In this document: positions 34,895 through 44,800 of the stretch, one piece after another
How the letters are laid out: each line of letters begins with the position of its first letter
How positions within the stretch are numbered: position 1 is the first letter of the stretch
Assembly (NCBI GenBank): GCA_016839655.1
Contig: JAEOTW010000158.1
Span: forward strand, 16,245-80,244
DNA from: Promethearchaeota archaeon
Lineage (GTDB): Archaea; Asgardarchaeota; Lokiarchaeia; Sigynarchaeales; SOKP01
DNA: 64,000 bases
Direction: 5' to 3'
Position numbers and translations under genes: made by a program
Notes under the pieces: model-generated
Told to the model about the DNA's origin: nothing
The model's database searches: none
Seen by the model: only the letters and a program-made list of their open reading frames with translations

Positions 34895-35896
34895 CTAGGT
34901 TAAATTAGATTTATTGGATAATATGTAATTTTTAAGTTTTTCTTGACTATAGAATTCTACAGGAGGTAGAGATGCAGCAAGAGCAGCAGCATAGAGAGCG
35001 ATATTTACACCATCTATTGTAGGTATTTTAGACGCATGTGATAAACCTAAAACAGCCATAACAACGCTTCCTACTGCTACATAACTTCTTACTGGTTGTT
35101 GTAATATCGGTTGTATTTTTTCTATTTTGTCATTTTCTTTTGAAAAAAGAAACGACTCTAACTCTAAATAATTCAAAAGTACATTTTTAGATTTAGATGC
35201 ATTCAATATTCTTTTTCCCGCTATGGTAACACTAGTTTCGTTGCAACAGTCAATTGAAAAGGTATCTAAGGCTTTCTGAAGATTAATTTTTATTAATTCT
35301 ACATTTTCATATAGGTAATAATTTGTCATAGTAGGACGAGCGATTATAGGGATATTTTTATAGTGCTCTTCCAAAAAACGTAATAACTCTTGTATAAATT
35401 GATCATTAAAGATTCCCCCCAATCCATAATCTAAAATTAATATCGCTCCGATATCCTGAGAACTATTAGCTATTAGATCCTTGAATTTTTCTCGTATTGA
35501 TTGAGATATATCACTATTGTAATCTGTTTCCAACCTTAATAAGTGTTGGTTCATTGCTTTTATCCTGGTAATCTGAGGTGTTTTAATTTTCTCATTAACA
35601 AGAATCCCAGAAATCTGAAGATTTAGTTCTTTAATTTTCTTTAGAAAAAATTCCCCTTCAAAATCATTCCCAATAATTGTACATACTTCAGGAATGCCAC
35701 CTAATGATTGAATAAATTGGAGAACAAGCCCAATAGCTCCAATATAAGTATTGCTATTTTCTATTTTTACATTTGGGACAGGTGCATCTGGAGAAATCCT
35801 ATCTGTAAAACCAAAAATATACTTATCTATTAATGCATCTCCAATGACTAAAACTTTCTTCTTATTCCATTTAGAAATTTCATCAATAAGAACCAT
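34895..35896 (-). CDS. PfkB/HldE-like protein with degenerate kinase site
   Basis: 333 residues aligned by eye to the kinase domain of HldE (RfaE): VLVIGDALIDKYIFG (16-30), then RISPDAPVPNVKIE (33-46), ILVNEKIKTPQITRI and LETDYN. The region where the ribokinase family has GAGD, with Asp as catalytic base, reads YVAVGSVVMAVLG; the Asp aligns with S277. The sugar-binding loop GGAANVA of HldE is replaced by YIGAIGLVL. Both changes suggest loss of kinase activity; a structural or regulatory role, or a changed reaction, would be alternatives. It lies between the transaldolase-like gene (9 bases away) and transketolase (16 bases away). The true heptose kinase in this operon is probably the HddA gene. 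Confidence 0.75.
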   Translation of the reverse strand: MVLIDEISKWNKKKVLVIGDALIDKYIFGFTDRISPDAPVPNVKIENSNTYIGAIGLVLQFIQSLGGIPEVCTIIGNDFEGEFFLKKIKELNLQISGILVNEKIKTPQITRIKAMNQHLLRLETDYNSDISQSIREKFKDLIANSSQDIGAILILDYGLGGIFNDQFIQELLRFLEEHYKNIPIIARPTMTNYYLYENVELIKINLQKALDTFSIDCCNETSVTIAGKRILNASKSKNVLLNYLELESFLFSKENDKIEKIQPILQQPVRSYVAVGSVVMAVLGLSHASKIPTIDGVNIALYAAALAASLPPVEFYSQEKLKNYILSNKSNLT

Positions 35897-35905
35897 AATT
35901 TTGCC

Positions 35906-36562
35906 TTATTTTTTTAATTCTCTCTGTAATTTTTCCCAATCTTTAAGAAATGCGTCTAAACCTTGATCTGTGTTAGGGTGTTTGAACATTTTTTCTAACA
36001 CAGAAAATGGAATAGTGGCAATATGTGCTCCTATTTTAGCAGATTCAATAACATGTCTAGTGTTTCTTACCGAAGCTACAATTAGTTCAGATTTGAAATC
36101 GTATGCATTCAAAATGTCCATACATTCCCAGAGAAAATCAATTTCATTCTGACCATTATCCATCAGTCTTCCAATAAAGGGACTTATATAAGAAGCACCA
36201 GCTTTAGCTGCAATTAAAACTTGATTTTGTGAGAACACAAGAGTAACGTTGGTTTTTATACCTTCCGATTCAAGTAGTTTAACAGCTTTTATACCATCCT
36301 TAGTAAAAGGAATTTTGATTACTATATTCGATGCAATTTTAGCTAATTCCCGTGCTTCATTAACCATTTTTTCCGTGGTTAATCCGATAACTTCTCCACT
36401 TACAGGCCCATCAACGATTTCACAGATTTTCTTCAATTGATCCATGGGATCTGCCCCTTCCTTTGCTAATAACGTTGGATTAGTAGTCACTCCATCTATT
36501 ATTCCAAGTTCCTGCATTTCTGTAATCTGATCCAAATTAGCAGTGTCTATAAAAAATTTCAT
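35906..36562 (-). CDS. Transaldolase (TalC / fructose-6-phosphate aldolase type)
   Basis: 218 residues of the small class I aldolase group. [13 protein letters not shown] at the start, [13 protein letters not shown] (24-36), the Schiff-base K83 in [32 protein letters not shown] (about 104-123) and [13 protein letters not shown] identify it. The residue after TLVFS is Phe as in transaldolases; fructose-6-phosphate aldolases have Tyr. It would interconvert sedoheptulose 7-phosphate and fructose 6-phosphate or feed the heptose pathway. Located between GmhB and the PfkB-like gene in the same operon. Confidence 0.9.
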   Translation of the reverse strand: MKFFIDTANLDQITEMQELGIIDGVTTNPTLLAKEGADPMDQLKKICEIVDGPVSGEVIGLTTEKMVNEARELAKIASNIVIKIPFTKDGIKAVKLLESEGIKTNVTLVFSQNQVLIAAKAGASYISPFIGRLMDNGQNEIDFLWECMDILNAYDFKSELIVASVRNTRHVIESAKIGAHIATIPFSVLEKMFKHPNTDQGLDAFLKDWEKLQRELKK

Positions 36563-36605
36563 ATTTCTTCACGATTAATTTTGGTGATTATAATAATTAT
36601 TTGTT

Positions 36606-37154
36606 TTATATATTTATAGCAAATTCTTTTAAGTTTTTGAATATCATATCCGGTATTATAGAGCCAATCTTTTTTTGTTCCTCCTTACCATAACCTGTTA
36701 AGACTAATACTGTTTTACAATTTGCTGCTTGACCAGTTTGAATGTCATTTAGTGTATCTCCAATCACATAAGATTGGGTTAAATCAATATTATATTTTAA
36801 TTTAGCTTTTAAAATCATTCCCGGATTTGGCTTCCTGCATCCACATGAACCAGTAAAGTCAGGGTGATGAGGACAATAATAAATATCATCAAGTTCAACA
36901 CCATTTTGGATTAAATTATTAATCATTTTTTTATGTATCGCTTTAAGGGTTTCTTCGGTAAAATAACCTCGTGCTATACCAGCCTGATTAGTAATTATAA
37001 TAAGTAGATATGTTTTTTGCTTAAGAATTTTCAATGCTTCAATTGAACCTTCAATAAATTCAAACATTTCTGGATTAGAAAGATAACTGACCTCCTTATT
37101 TATAACACCATCTCGATCTAAGAAAATTGCTTTATTTTTTTCACTCATTTTCAT
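36606..37154 (-). CDS. gmhB: D,D-heptose 1,7-bisphosphate phosphatase
   Basis: 182 residues, HAD superfamily. The nucleophile motif is IFLDRDGVINKEV (D13 and D15), the second motif is IIITNQAGIARGYF, and the zinc site is YYCPHHPDFTGSCGCRKP (about 92-109; Cys-x-His...Cys-Gly-Cys), specific for GmhB. VIGDTLNDIQTG is the final metal motif. It removes the 7-phosphate from heptose 1,7-bisphosphate. An alternative ATG two codons downstream gives a smaller overlap with the ribulose-phosphate epimerase-like gene whose stop lies inside this start region. Confidence 0.92.
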   Translation of the reverse strand: MKMSEKNKAIFLDRDGVINKEVSYLSNPEMFEFIEGSIEALKILKQKTYLLIIITNQAGIARGYFTEETLKAIHKKMINNLIQNGVELDDIYYCPHHPDFTGSCGCRKPNPGMILKAKLKYNIDLTQSYVIGDTLNDIQTGQAANCKTVLVLTGYGKEEQKKIGSIIPDMIFKNLKEFAINI

Positions 37155-37776
37155 CAGAATACTTAAGTAACTTAATGATTTTGTTCGGATCTTCAGCTTT
37201 TAAAATTGTACTAGCACTTGTTAAGATATCTGTGTTTTTTAATTGCTTAGCATTTGTTAAATCTATTCCCCCATCAATATCAATAATAAAATCATATTTT
37301 TTCTTATATTGAGATAAAATATTTACTTTTTCTATAGAAGCATTTATAAATTTTTGACCTGACCAACCAGGTAGAACACTCATTATCAAAACTAGATCAA
37401 TTTTGTTTAGATATGGAATGATATCATTAACATTAGTCTTTGGATTAATAGCAACACCCACTTGTTTATTATAAGTCTTTACTTCTTTTATGATATCAGT
37501 AAGTTTATTATTACTTTCAAAATGAAATAAGAATATATCAATAAAATTAATAATTTTTTTAATATACTCAAAAGGGTTAACCACCATTAGATGTGCAATT
37601 ATAGGTGTATCGAAAGATTCTTTTATTTTCTTAAAAACATCCAGATTATTACATTCATTATTTACAAAAAAACCGTCCATGAAATCTATATGAATGTAAT
37701 CATAACCTTCTAATCCTTTTAATATGTCCACTGTAAAATCTTCAATAGCGTGAATTGATATTGCAATTTTTTTCAT
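37141..37776 (-). CDS. Ribulose-phosphate 3-epimerase-like protein
   Basis: 211 residues from the ATG at 37776, giving MKKIAISIHAIED; an upstream start at 37809 would add eleven residues lying within the GmhA coding region. Family features: IHIDFMDGFFV (metal His and Asp), IAHLMVVNPFEYI (second His), VAINPKTN, VLIMSVLPGWSGQKF (usually VNPGFGGQ) and FIIDIDGGID with the catalytic Asp. The shift to VLPGWSGQ is unusual and could reflect a changed substrate. It would make xylulose 5-phosphate for the transketolase in the same operon. Overlaps the following gmhB gene by about 14 bases. Confidence 0.82.
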   Translation of the reverse strand: MKKIAISIHAIEDFTVDILKGLEGYDYIHIDFMDGFFVNNECNNLDVFKKIKESFDTPIIAHLMVVNPFEYIKKIINFIDIFLFHFESNNKLTDIIKEVKTYNKQVGVAINPKTNVNDIIPYLNKIDLVLIMSVLPGWSGQKFINASIEKVNILSQYKKKYDFIIDIDGGIDLTNAKQLKNTDILTSASTILKAEDPNKIIKLLKYSDENE

Positions 37777-37786
37777 GAAAAATCGA

Positions 37787-38353
37787 TTACTTGAAAAGTT
37801 CTTTTTCAACTAAATAACAAATAATATGACCTACTGTTATGTGACCTTCTTGAATTCGGGGAGTATCTGTTGAGGGTATCTTTAAACATATATCTGCTAT
37901 TTCTTCGATTTTATTTTGTTTCTGGCCAGTAAAACCAATTGTTATTGCTCCTTTCTCTTGAGCTTTTAATAGACCTTTTATCACGTTAGGAGAATTTCCA
38001 GAAGTACTTAATCCAATAGCTATATCTCCCTTCTCGACAAATGATGATACCTGTCTTTCAAATACTAAGTCATAACCAAAATCATTAGCTATGGCTGTAA
38101 GTACAGAAGTATTAGTATGGAATGCTAAGGAGGGAAGCGATTCCCGATCTTTATAAAATTTTCCCACAAATTCAGCAGCGATGTGTTGGGCATCAGCAGC
38201 ACTACCTCCGTTGCCGAAAAGAACAACTTTCTTCTTATTATTATAGGCATTTATTATTTCTTTTGATACTTTCGATATAACAGGAGCTAAGTTTTTTATA
38301 GCTTCTTTAACCTTAATACTTTCTTCTAAAATTGAAATGATTTCATTTTCCAT
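37787..38353 (-). CDS. gmhA: Phosphoheptose isomerase
   Basis: 188 residues; SIS-domain enzyme converting sedoheptulose 7-phosphate to D-glycero-D-manno-heptose 7-phosphate. Signature FGNGGSAADAQHIAAEFVGK (about 46-65) holds the phosphate-binding Ser and catalytic His/Glu. Later come SVLTAIANDFGYDLVFERQV, GLSTSGNSPNVI (phosphate loop) and IQEGHITVGHIICYLVE (His base). Length and motifs fit GmhA with no missing residue. The sequence is compact and highly conserved, unlike the glycosyltransferases around it. It lies 31 bases after hddA. Confidence 0.95.
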   Translation of the reverse strand: MENEIISILEESIKVKEAIKNLAPVISKVSKEIINAYNNKKKVVLFGNGGSAADAQHIAAEFVGKFYKDRESLPSLAFHTNTSVLTAIANDFGYDLVFERQVSSFVEKGDIAIGLSTSGNSPNVIKGLLKAQEKGAITIGFTGQKQNKIEEIADICLKIPSTDTPRIQEGHITVGHIICYLVEKELFK

Positions 38354-38384
38354 TTTCTTATCTCTTAAACTAATTAACTAATCT

Positions 38385-39407
38385 TTAATTTAATTTCCAA
38401 ACTTCAAGTCCCTTAGGATTAAAATGAAAATTAACAATTGTACCACCAATTTTTTCTAATTCTTGAATCACTATATATTTTTTATTAGGATCTGAGAATA
38501 GTAATAGATGTCCTCCTCCTCCAGCACCTAATAATTTTCCTCCTAGAACCCCAAATTTTCTTGAAGTAATATAGAAATTTTCAATGTTTCGATTAGAAAT
38601 TTTATCACTTAAACTCTTTTTTGCAATCCACCCTTCATGTAGAAGATTTCCAAATTCATTTAATTGATCTATATTATTAAATTCTATAATTTTTCTCATA
38701 GACTGAGCAACATCTTTTAAATCTTGCATAGCTTCAACAAAAATTTTTTTTTCAACTTCATATCCCTTTAATACCTCATCTTGGATATTAGAAGAAAAAT
38801 GAGAACCTCCAACATAGCATAGGATTAAACGAAATTGAAGCTCGTTAATCATTTCTTGGCTAGTCTCTATTGGAATTAAATTAATTTTATCTGTAAATTC
38901 GATAAAATTAAAGCCCCCACAGGCTGCAGCAAATTGATCTTGATATCCTCCTTTCTGCTTTAATTCAATTCGTTCAACATCATAAGCTTTTTGAGCGATT
39001 TCATAATTGGAAAGTCCTAAACTATAAAATTTATTTAATGCCCCTATTAACGCAACACATAAAGAAGAAGAACCCCCCATTCCTGATCCCGCAGGAAGTT
39101 CTGAATGAAATGTAATATCAAATCCATCCTTTATTTTCAAAACATTAAAAATACCTTTGAAAAGTTCATAGTCAGTAGAATAGTCTGAATCTCCAATCTC
39201 AAAAATGAAATTTCTTTTGAGATTAATTGAATATATACCTACTTTTTTGTCAATCCTTGGTTTTAAGGTAATGTATACATGACGATCTATTGTAGTACTT
39301 ATTACACATCCTCCATGCTCCGTACAATATGGAGCCATGTCTGTTCCTCCGCCACCAAAACTGACGCGAAATGGTGCTTTTGAACGAATTATCATATCTT
39401 TTTCCAT
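38385..39407 (-). CDS. hddA: D-glycero-D-manno-heptose 7-phosphate kinase
   Basis: 340-residue GHMP kinase. RSKAPFRVSFGGGGTDM (8-24) and PYCTEHGGCVIS are specific to the HddA group, ELPAGSGMGGSSSLCVAL (about 103-120) is the ATP loop, and LLGAGGGGHLLLFSDP (about 297-312) is the third motif. It adds phosphate at C1 of heptose 7-phosphate, giving the substrate of GmhB. First gene of the minus-strand operon that ends with transketolase. The nucleotidyltransferase (HddC) that would next make GDP-heptose was not found in the window. Confidence 0.93.
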   Translation of the reverse strand: MEKDMIIRSKAPFRVSFGGGGTDMAPYCTEHGGCVISTTIDRHVYITLKPRIDKKVGIYSINLKRNFIFEIGDSDYSTDYELFKGIFNVLKIKDGFDITFHSELPAGSGMGGSSSLCVALIGALNKFYSLGLSNYEIAQKAYDVERIELKQKGGYQDQFAAACGGFNFIEFTDKINLIPIETSQEMINELQFRLILCYVGGSHFSSNIQDEVLKGYEVEKKIFVEAMQDLKDVAQSMRKIIEFNNIDQLNEFGNLLHEGWIAKKSLSDKISNRNIENFYITSRKFGVLGGKLLGAGGGGHLLLFSDPNKKYIVIQELEKIGGTIVNFHFNPKGLEVWKLN

Positions 39408-39584
39408 TGGTGGTAAAATTTGGTTATATCAAATTCTTTCATGTTAAATCGTTAAAAAATTTGATTATTATTTAATTAAATTCAGTAAATAATCTGTATA
39501 ATATTCCTCATTTATCATATTCTTTAATTTCGATAAAAACTTATGAACAATTAAAATATCGAAAAATAGTAGTAACATCAATAC

Positions 39585-40718
39585 ATGACAAAAAAGGTTC
39601 TGGTAACTGGTGGAGCAGGTTTTATTGGTTCACATTTAGTTGATAACCTCATTGAAAAAAAGATTTATAAAGTAAGTATACTGGACAATCTAGAAGAACA
39701 AGTCCATGGAAAAGTTGATAGCCCTCCTTCCTATCTTGATAAAGAATCTGAATTTTTCCGAGGTTCGGTGACAGATTATGAAAGATTTGAGAAATTAGTG
39801 AAAGAGCATGAAATAATTGTTCATTTGGCAGCTAGTGTAGGTGTTGGACAGTCAATGTATCAAATAAAAAAATACATTGATAACAATATACAAGGTTTAG
39901 GAAACTTGTTAGATATCTTAGTAAATTGTGAACATAATGTAAAAAAAGTAGTTATAGCATCATCTAACACCGTATATGGAGAAGCTAAATCAAAATGTAA
40001 TAAATGTGGAATAATATTCCCAAAATTAAGAACTTTAGAACAATTAAAGCAAAAAGATTGGGAGCTAAATTGCCCCGAATGTGAATCCAAAGTTAAACCT
40101 CTTCTAACAGATGAAAATTCACCATTAAATCCTAGTTCAATTTACGCATTCTCTAAACAAGCTCAAGAAAAATTGAGTCTTATGATAGGTAACACTTATG
40201 GGATTAATACAACAATACTAAGATTTTTTCTAGTTTATGGTACAAGACAAGCCCTTTCAAATCCATATACAGGAGTCTGTTCAATATTCAGTACTCGAGC
40301 ATTGCATGGAAAACACCCTATAATTTTTGAAGATGGGAATCAAACACGGGATTTTGTGAATGTAAATGATGTTTGTCAAGCCTTAATTCTTGCTATGGAA
40401 AAAAATGGTGCAAATGGTGAAATTTTTAATGTAGGTACCGGCATTCCAATTACAATAAAAGAAGTAGCTGAAACTATTTCCAAAAAAATTAATCCAGAAT
40501 TAACACCCATATATACAGAACAATTTAGAATTGGTGATATCAGACATTGTGTAGCAGATATTTCTAAAATCCGTAATAAACTAGGCTATTCCCCTGAATT
40601 TACTTTTGACGAAGGAATTGATGATTTAATAGATTGGATAAAACTTCAAAAAACCTTAATCCAAGAATCTTCTCATAAAGCTATGCAAGAACTAGAAGAA
40701 AAAGGATTATTAAAATAG
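39585..40718 (+). CDS. NAD-dependent epimerase with zinc-ribbon insertion (dTDP-L-rhamnose 4-epimerase-like)
   Basis: 377-residue SDR. TGGAGFIGSHLVD (8-20), HLAASVGVGQSMY, ASSNTVYGEAK and SIYAFSKQAQEKLS (YxxxK) are the epimerase elements. Between the VYGEAK strand and the active-site Tyr lies an insertion with two CxxC knuckles: KCNKCGIIF (about 141) and LNCPECESK (about 165), likely a structural zinc site. Such an insertion is known to me in dTDP-L-rhamnose 4-epimerase (WbiB)-type enzymes. C-terminal NVGTGIPITIKE follows the family. Divergent from the heptose operon across 177 bases. Substrate is not certain. Confidence 0.8.
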   Translation: MTKKVLVTGGAGFIGSHLVDNLIEKKIYKVSILDNLEEQVHGKVDSPPSYLDKESEFFRGSVTDYERFEKLVKEHEIIVHLAASVGVGQSMYQIKKYIDNNIQGLGNLLDILVNCEHNVKKVVIASSNTVYGEAKSKCNKCGIIFPKLRTLEQLKQKDWELNCPECESKVKPLLTDENSPLNPSSIYAFSKQAQEKLSLMIGNTYGINTTILRFFLVYGTRQALSNPYTGVCSIFSTRALHGKHPIIFEDGNQTRDFVNVNDVCQALILAMEKNGANGEIFNVGTGIPITIKEVAETISKKINPELTPIYTEQFRIGDIRHCVADISKIRNKLGYSPEFTFDEGIDDLIDWIKLQKTLIQESSHKAMQELEEKGLLK

Positions 40719-40750
40719 AAAAATTGAATTTATAATATTTAGAATATAAA

Positions 40751-41794
40751 ATGGATAAAATTCTTATTACAGGAGCAAATGGTTTTATAGGATCTCATCT
40801 TATCGATTTCTGTATTGAAAGAAATAAGATAATATTCGGTGTAGAGAGACCAAATCAATTTTATAGAAATTTATCTCATTACACAGATGGAAAAACAGAA
40901 TTTTCGGACACAGAAAAATTTATAGCTTTCAATGAAAACATTGAAATTAAAACTAATAATAAAAATTTAAGATTATTGGAATGTGACATAAAAAATGCTC
41001 AGCTTTTAGATAAAATAATCAGAGAAATTAAACCTACGCTTATATTTCATTTTGGAGCACAACCTTTAGTGATGCCATCATGGGAAGATCCTATAGATAC
41101 TATCGAAACGAATGTTATAGGTACTATTAATGTTTTTGAAGCGATTAAAAAACATGATATTAAAACAAGAATTATATTGGCTTGCAGTAGTGCTGAATAT
41201 GGGACAACAACATCATTGAACAGACCATTAAGAGAATCTGATCCATTATTAGCTATACATCCTTATGGTATAAGTAAAATAGCAGCTGAATTACTTGCTC
41301 GTCAATATTTTATTAATTTTGGAATTGAAATTATCAATCTTAGGTTTTTCAATCAAACAGGTCCAAGAAGGAGAGGAGATGCAACATCTGATTTTATTAA
41401 AAAAGTAGCCCAAATTGAATTAAGTTTATCAGATCCTGTAATTGAGGTAGGAAATCTTGAACCTTATAGAGATTTTACAGGGATAAAGGATTCACTTAAA
41501 GCAATTTGGTTAGCAGCAATAAAAGGAACACCTGGAGAAACTTATAATATCTGTTCTAGTAAAAAGCTTCAAATACGCCGAATTTTGGATATAGCACTAA
41601 GCTTTACTTCAAAAGAAATTGAGGTAAAGGAAAACACAAAAAAAAAATTACGAAGAACAGATGAAGATGTTATACTTGGTGATAACACAAAGATTCGAAC
41701 TGAACTAGGATGGGATATTTCAATTCCTATAGAAGATACTCTCAAGGAAATGTTTGATTATTGGATTGAATATTACAAAAGAGATTTTAAGTAG
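40751..41794 (+). CDS. GDP-mannose 4,6-dehydratase/reductase-like SDR
   Basis: 347 residues. TGANGFIGSHLID (6-18), FHFGAQPLVMPSWEDP with NVIGTINVFEA, ACSSAEYG (catalytic Ser), HPYGISKIAAELLA (YxxxK) and RFFNQTGPRRRGDA are the GDP-sugar SDR series. C-terminal KLRRTDEDVILGDNTKI and GWDISIPIEDTL resemble the GDP-6-deoxy-sugar reductases and the related GDP-heptose dehydratases. The gene follows the zinc-ribbon epimerase by 32 bases. In the vicinity of the heptose operon, GDP-heptose is a plausible substrate. Converges with ileS, 12 bases away. Confidence 0.78.
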   Translation: MDKILITGANGFIGSHLIDFCIERNKIIFGVERPNQFYRNLSHYTDGKTEFSDTEKFIAFNENIEIKTNNKNLRLLECDIKNAQLLDKIIREIKPTLIFHFGAQPLVMPSWEDPIDTIETNVIGTINVFEAIKKHDIKTRIILACSSAEYGTTTSLNRPLRESDPLLAIHPYGISKIAAELLARQYFINFGIEIINLRFFNQTGPRRRGDATSDFIKKVAQIELSLSDPVIEVGNLEPYRDFTGIKDSLKAIWLAAIKGTPGETYNICSSKKLQIRRILDIALSFTSKEIEVKENTKKKLRRTDEDVILGDNTKIRTELGWDISIPIEDTLKEMFDYWIEYYKRDFK

Positions 41795-41806
41795 AAATAG
41801 AGAGAA

Positions 41807-44800
41807 TTATTCTTTCTTAAAATTAAATGTAATAGTTTTTATAGAATCTTCACTTATTTTGGTGTTACAATAGGGGCAGTTAACATCTTTTTGTTTTTTC
41901 AATTTAGAAACAAGATTATCTCTTAATGAAGCAGAGCACTCTTTATTAGGACATATGTTTAATTTACCAAAAATTTTACCATTTTCTGCTTTAAGATCGT
42001 TGGTTTCTACTTGAAAACTTTTAGCTGTAACTTTCTCTACAATATTTTCTTTGTTCTGTTCAATATATTCTTTTAAATAATCAGTATTTGTTCCAAAACT
42101 TAATATTATTGATTCACCAACTTTATACTTATTTTTCTTTCGAGAAAATTGAATATTTCTAATTAATTCACTGACAACTCTTTCAGCTAATAATTCACCA
42201 TCCAAACTTATATCTAGATATATGTTGCAAAATTTTGTCTCTGCCTTAAGTAATCTGTCTGAACATTTCACTGATTTAAGAATATTTAATTTTTTAACAT
42301 TTCCAAGATTTTGGATCACTTCTGGAAAATTAATTTCAGGCATTCCCTCTTTTGGTTCAATAATTAGTTCCTTATTAGGCCACCTTAATCTTAAGTTATT
42401 TTCAACTTTCAAAGCTCTTAAATGTTCTATTAAATCCCTTGTAAAATCCATCTGTTCCTCAAGTTTAAGATCAATTTCTTTTTCATTAAAGTCAGGCCAA
42501 TCATGCAGGTGAATACTCTGTGTATATTCTGACTTTATATATGGTTTAAACATTTTGAGATATAGTTCTTCAGAGATCATAGGGTTAATAGGTGCTAATA
42601 ATAAGAGGATTTTGTAGAGAGCATCATATAGAACTTTCATTATTACTAATTTATTTGTATCTTCTGAATAAAGATCTAATTTTTCCCGATTAAGTAGGAT
42701 ATACCATCTACTAATATCGTTAACAATAAGATCTCTGACCTCTCCAGGTATCCAAGGTAAGTGATAATCTTCTGCGAGTTCTGAAACTCTCTTAATCGTT
42801 GATTCCACCCTTGAAATGACCCATTTATCTAATCTACTTAGTGATTTTATATCATATTTAACTTTAGAGGGATTAAAATCAGCTAATTGATATTTACCAT
42901 TCGCGTAAACATAGACATTCCAAATAGTATTTAGGATCTTATAAGTATCAGCATATTCCTTAACATTGAAGTTAAAATCACGACCAGGCTGAGTTACTCC
43001 TATCGCATAAAACCTAAATGTTTCAATTCCTTTAATATCTGAATATTTCTTGTTTCTTTCTAGTTCTTTGATAGTTCCATCTATTATATCTTCAGGCAAT
43101 ATTGTAGTTCCCTTAGATTTACTCATCTTCATTTTATCTCTCAATGTCCATCCATGCATATAACACGCATTGTAATTTTTTCTTCCTGAAGAAACCATTG
43201 CACTATTTAAAAGACTGTTAAACCATCCCCGGATTTGATCTTTGCCTTCTAGTATAAAGTCTAATGGTTCCCAAGTATTAAAATGACTTTCTCCATCATA
43301 TACTTCTTGAGCAGCCCAAACAACTGAACCTGAGTCTAACCAGACGTCTAAAATGTCGTTTATTCTCTTTTTAGTACCTTTTTTGCATTTTTTGCATTTC
43401 CATGTAACTTTATCTATCCATGGTCGATGCAGATCATCCGGAATTTCACCCGTAAGCTCTTTTAACTCCTTACCAGAGCCTATTACAATAATATCTTCAC
43501 ATTCTTTATTATCACATATCCATACACTTAATGGTATTCCCCAAAATCGCTGTCTCGAAATACACCAATCCTTTAGAGTGGATAACCAGCTTTTAAACCA
43601 TCGATTACCTGCCCAATCTGGGACCCAATATATTTCTTCATTTTTCTCAAGAAGTTGAGGTACAAGACTTTCTGTTCGGAAAAACCATTGTTCTGTAGCG
43701 CGGTAAACTAATTTAGAATCGCATCGCCAGCAATGAGCATATTCGTGTTCTATTTCACTAGTATGAATTAAAGTCCCTTTATCCTTTAAGATTTTTAAAA
43801 TCTCTTCGTTTGCATCGAATACAAATTTACCCTTAAATTTCCCTGCTTCATCCGTATAAAGCCCATTGATATCTACTGGATTAAATACTGGTATATTATT
43901 AGCTACACCCACTTCGAAATCTTCAGGTCCATGTCCAGGAGCCGTATGAACTAAACCAACCCCCTCTGATGCTGAAACATATTCTTCAGAAAGAATTATA
44001 GTATGAACTTTTTCACTTTGTTTTGCTAATTCATTTTGGTAAGGAACTTCATCTAATAAAGGATGGATGTATTTTTTTCCTTCTAATTGTTCTCCGTAAT
44101 AGTCTTCCACAATTTTATATTTATAGCCTAACTCCCCAGAAATTAGGTGTGTTATCGAATTTTTTGATAATATCCAATATTCTTTTAGATCCTCAATAAA
44201 TACTTTAGCATACTCAGCAATCGGATTTACCATAATAGCAGAGTTAGCAACCAATGTCCAAGGCGTAGTAGTCCAAATAATAAAATAAGTATCATCGATA
44301 TCTTCTGATTTTATTTTTAAGAATAAACTAGTGTCTATAATATTTTTATATTCATGTTCATGCTTAGCTAAAGCAGTTGCACATCGAGGGCAACAGTTTA
44401 GAGGGCGATAAAATTTATAGAGTAAATTGTTTTCCCAAGCTTTCTTCAATGTCCACCAAATTCCCTCTATGTAACTGTTTCTAAATGTAATATAAGGATT
44501 ATCCCAGTCCCAGAAATAGCACCCCAATCGTTTAAATTGTTCATTCATTATTGCTAGATTTTTTAAAGCAAACTCTTTACAATTCACTATAAACTTATCT
44601 ATTCCATAATTTTGTATCTCTTGTTTGTTCTTAATGCCTAATTCTTTTTCCATTTGAACTTCGATAGGTAATCCATGTGTATCATAGCCAGGAGTATCAT
44701 TGACTTTATAACCTTTCATTCGTTTATATTTTATTAAGTAGTCCTTCAAGATCTTATTCCAGGCAGTCCCTAAATGAATAGACCCAGTAGTATATGGTGG

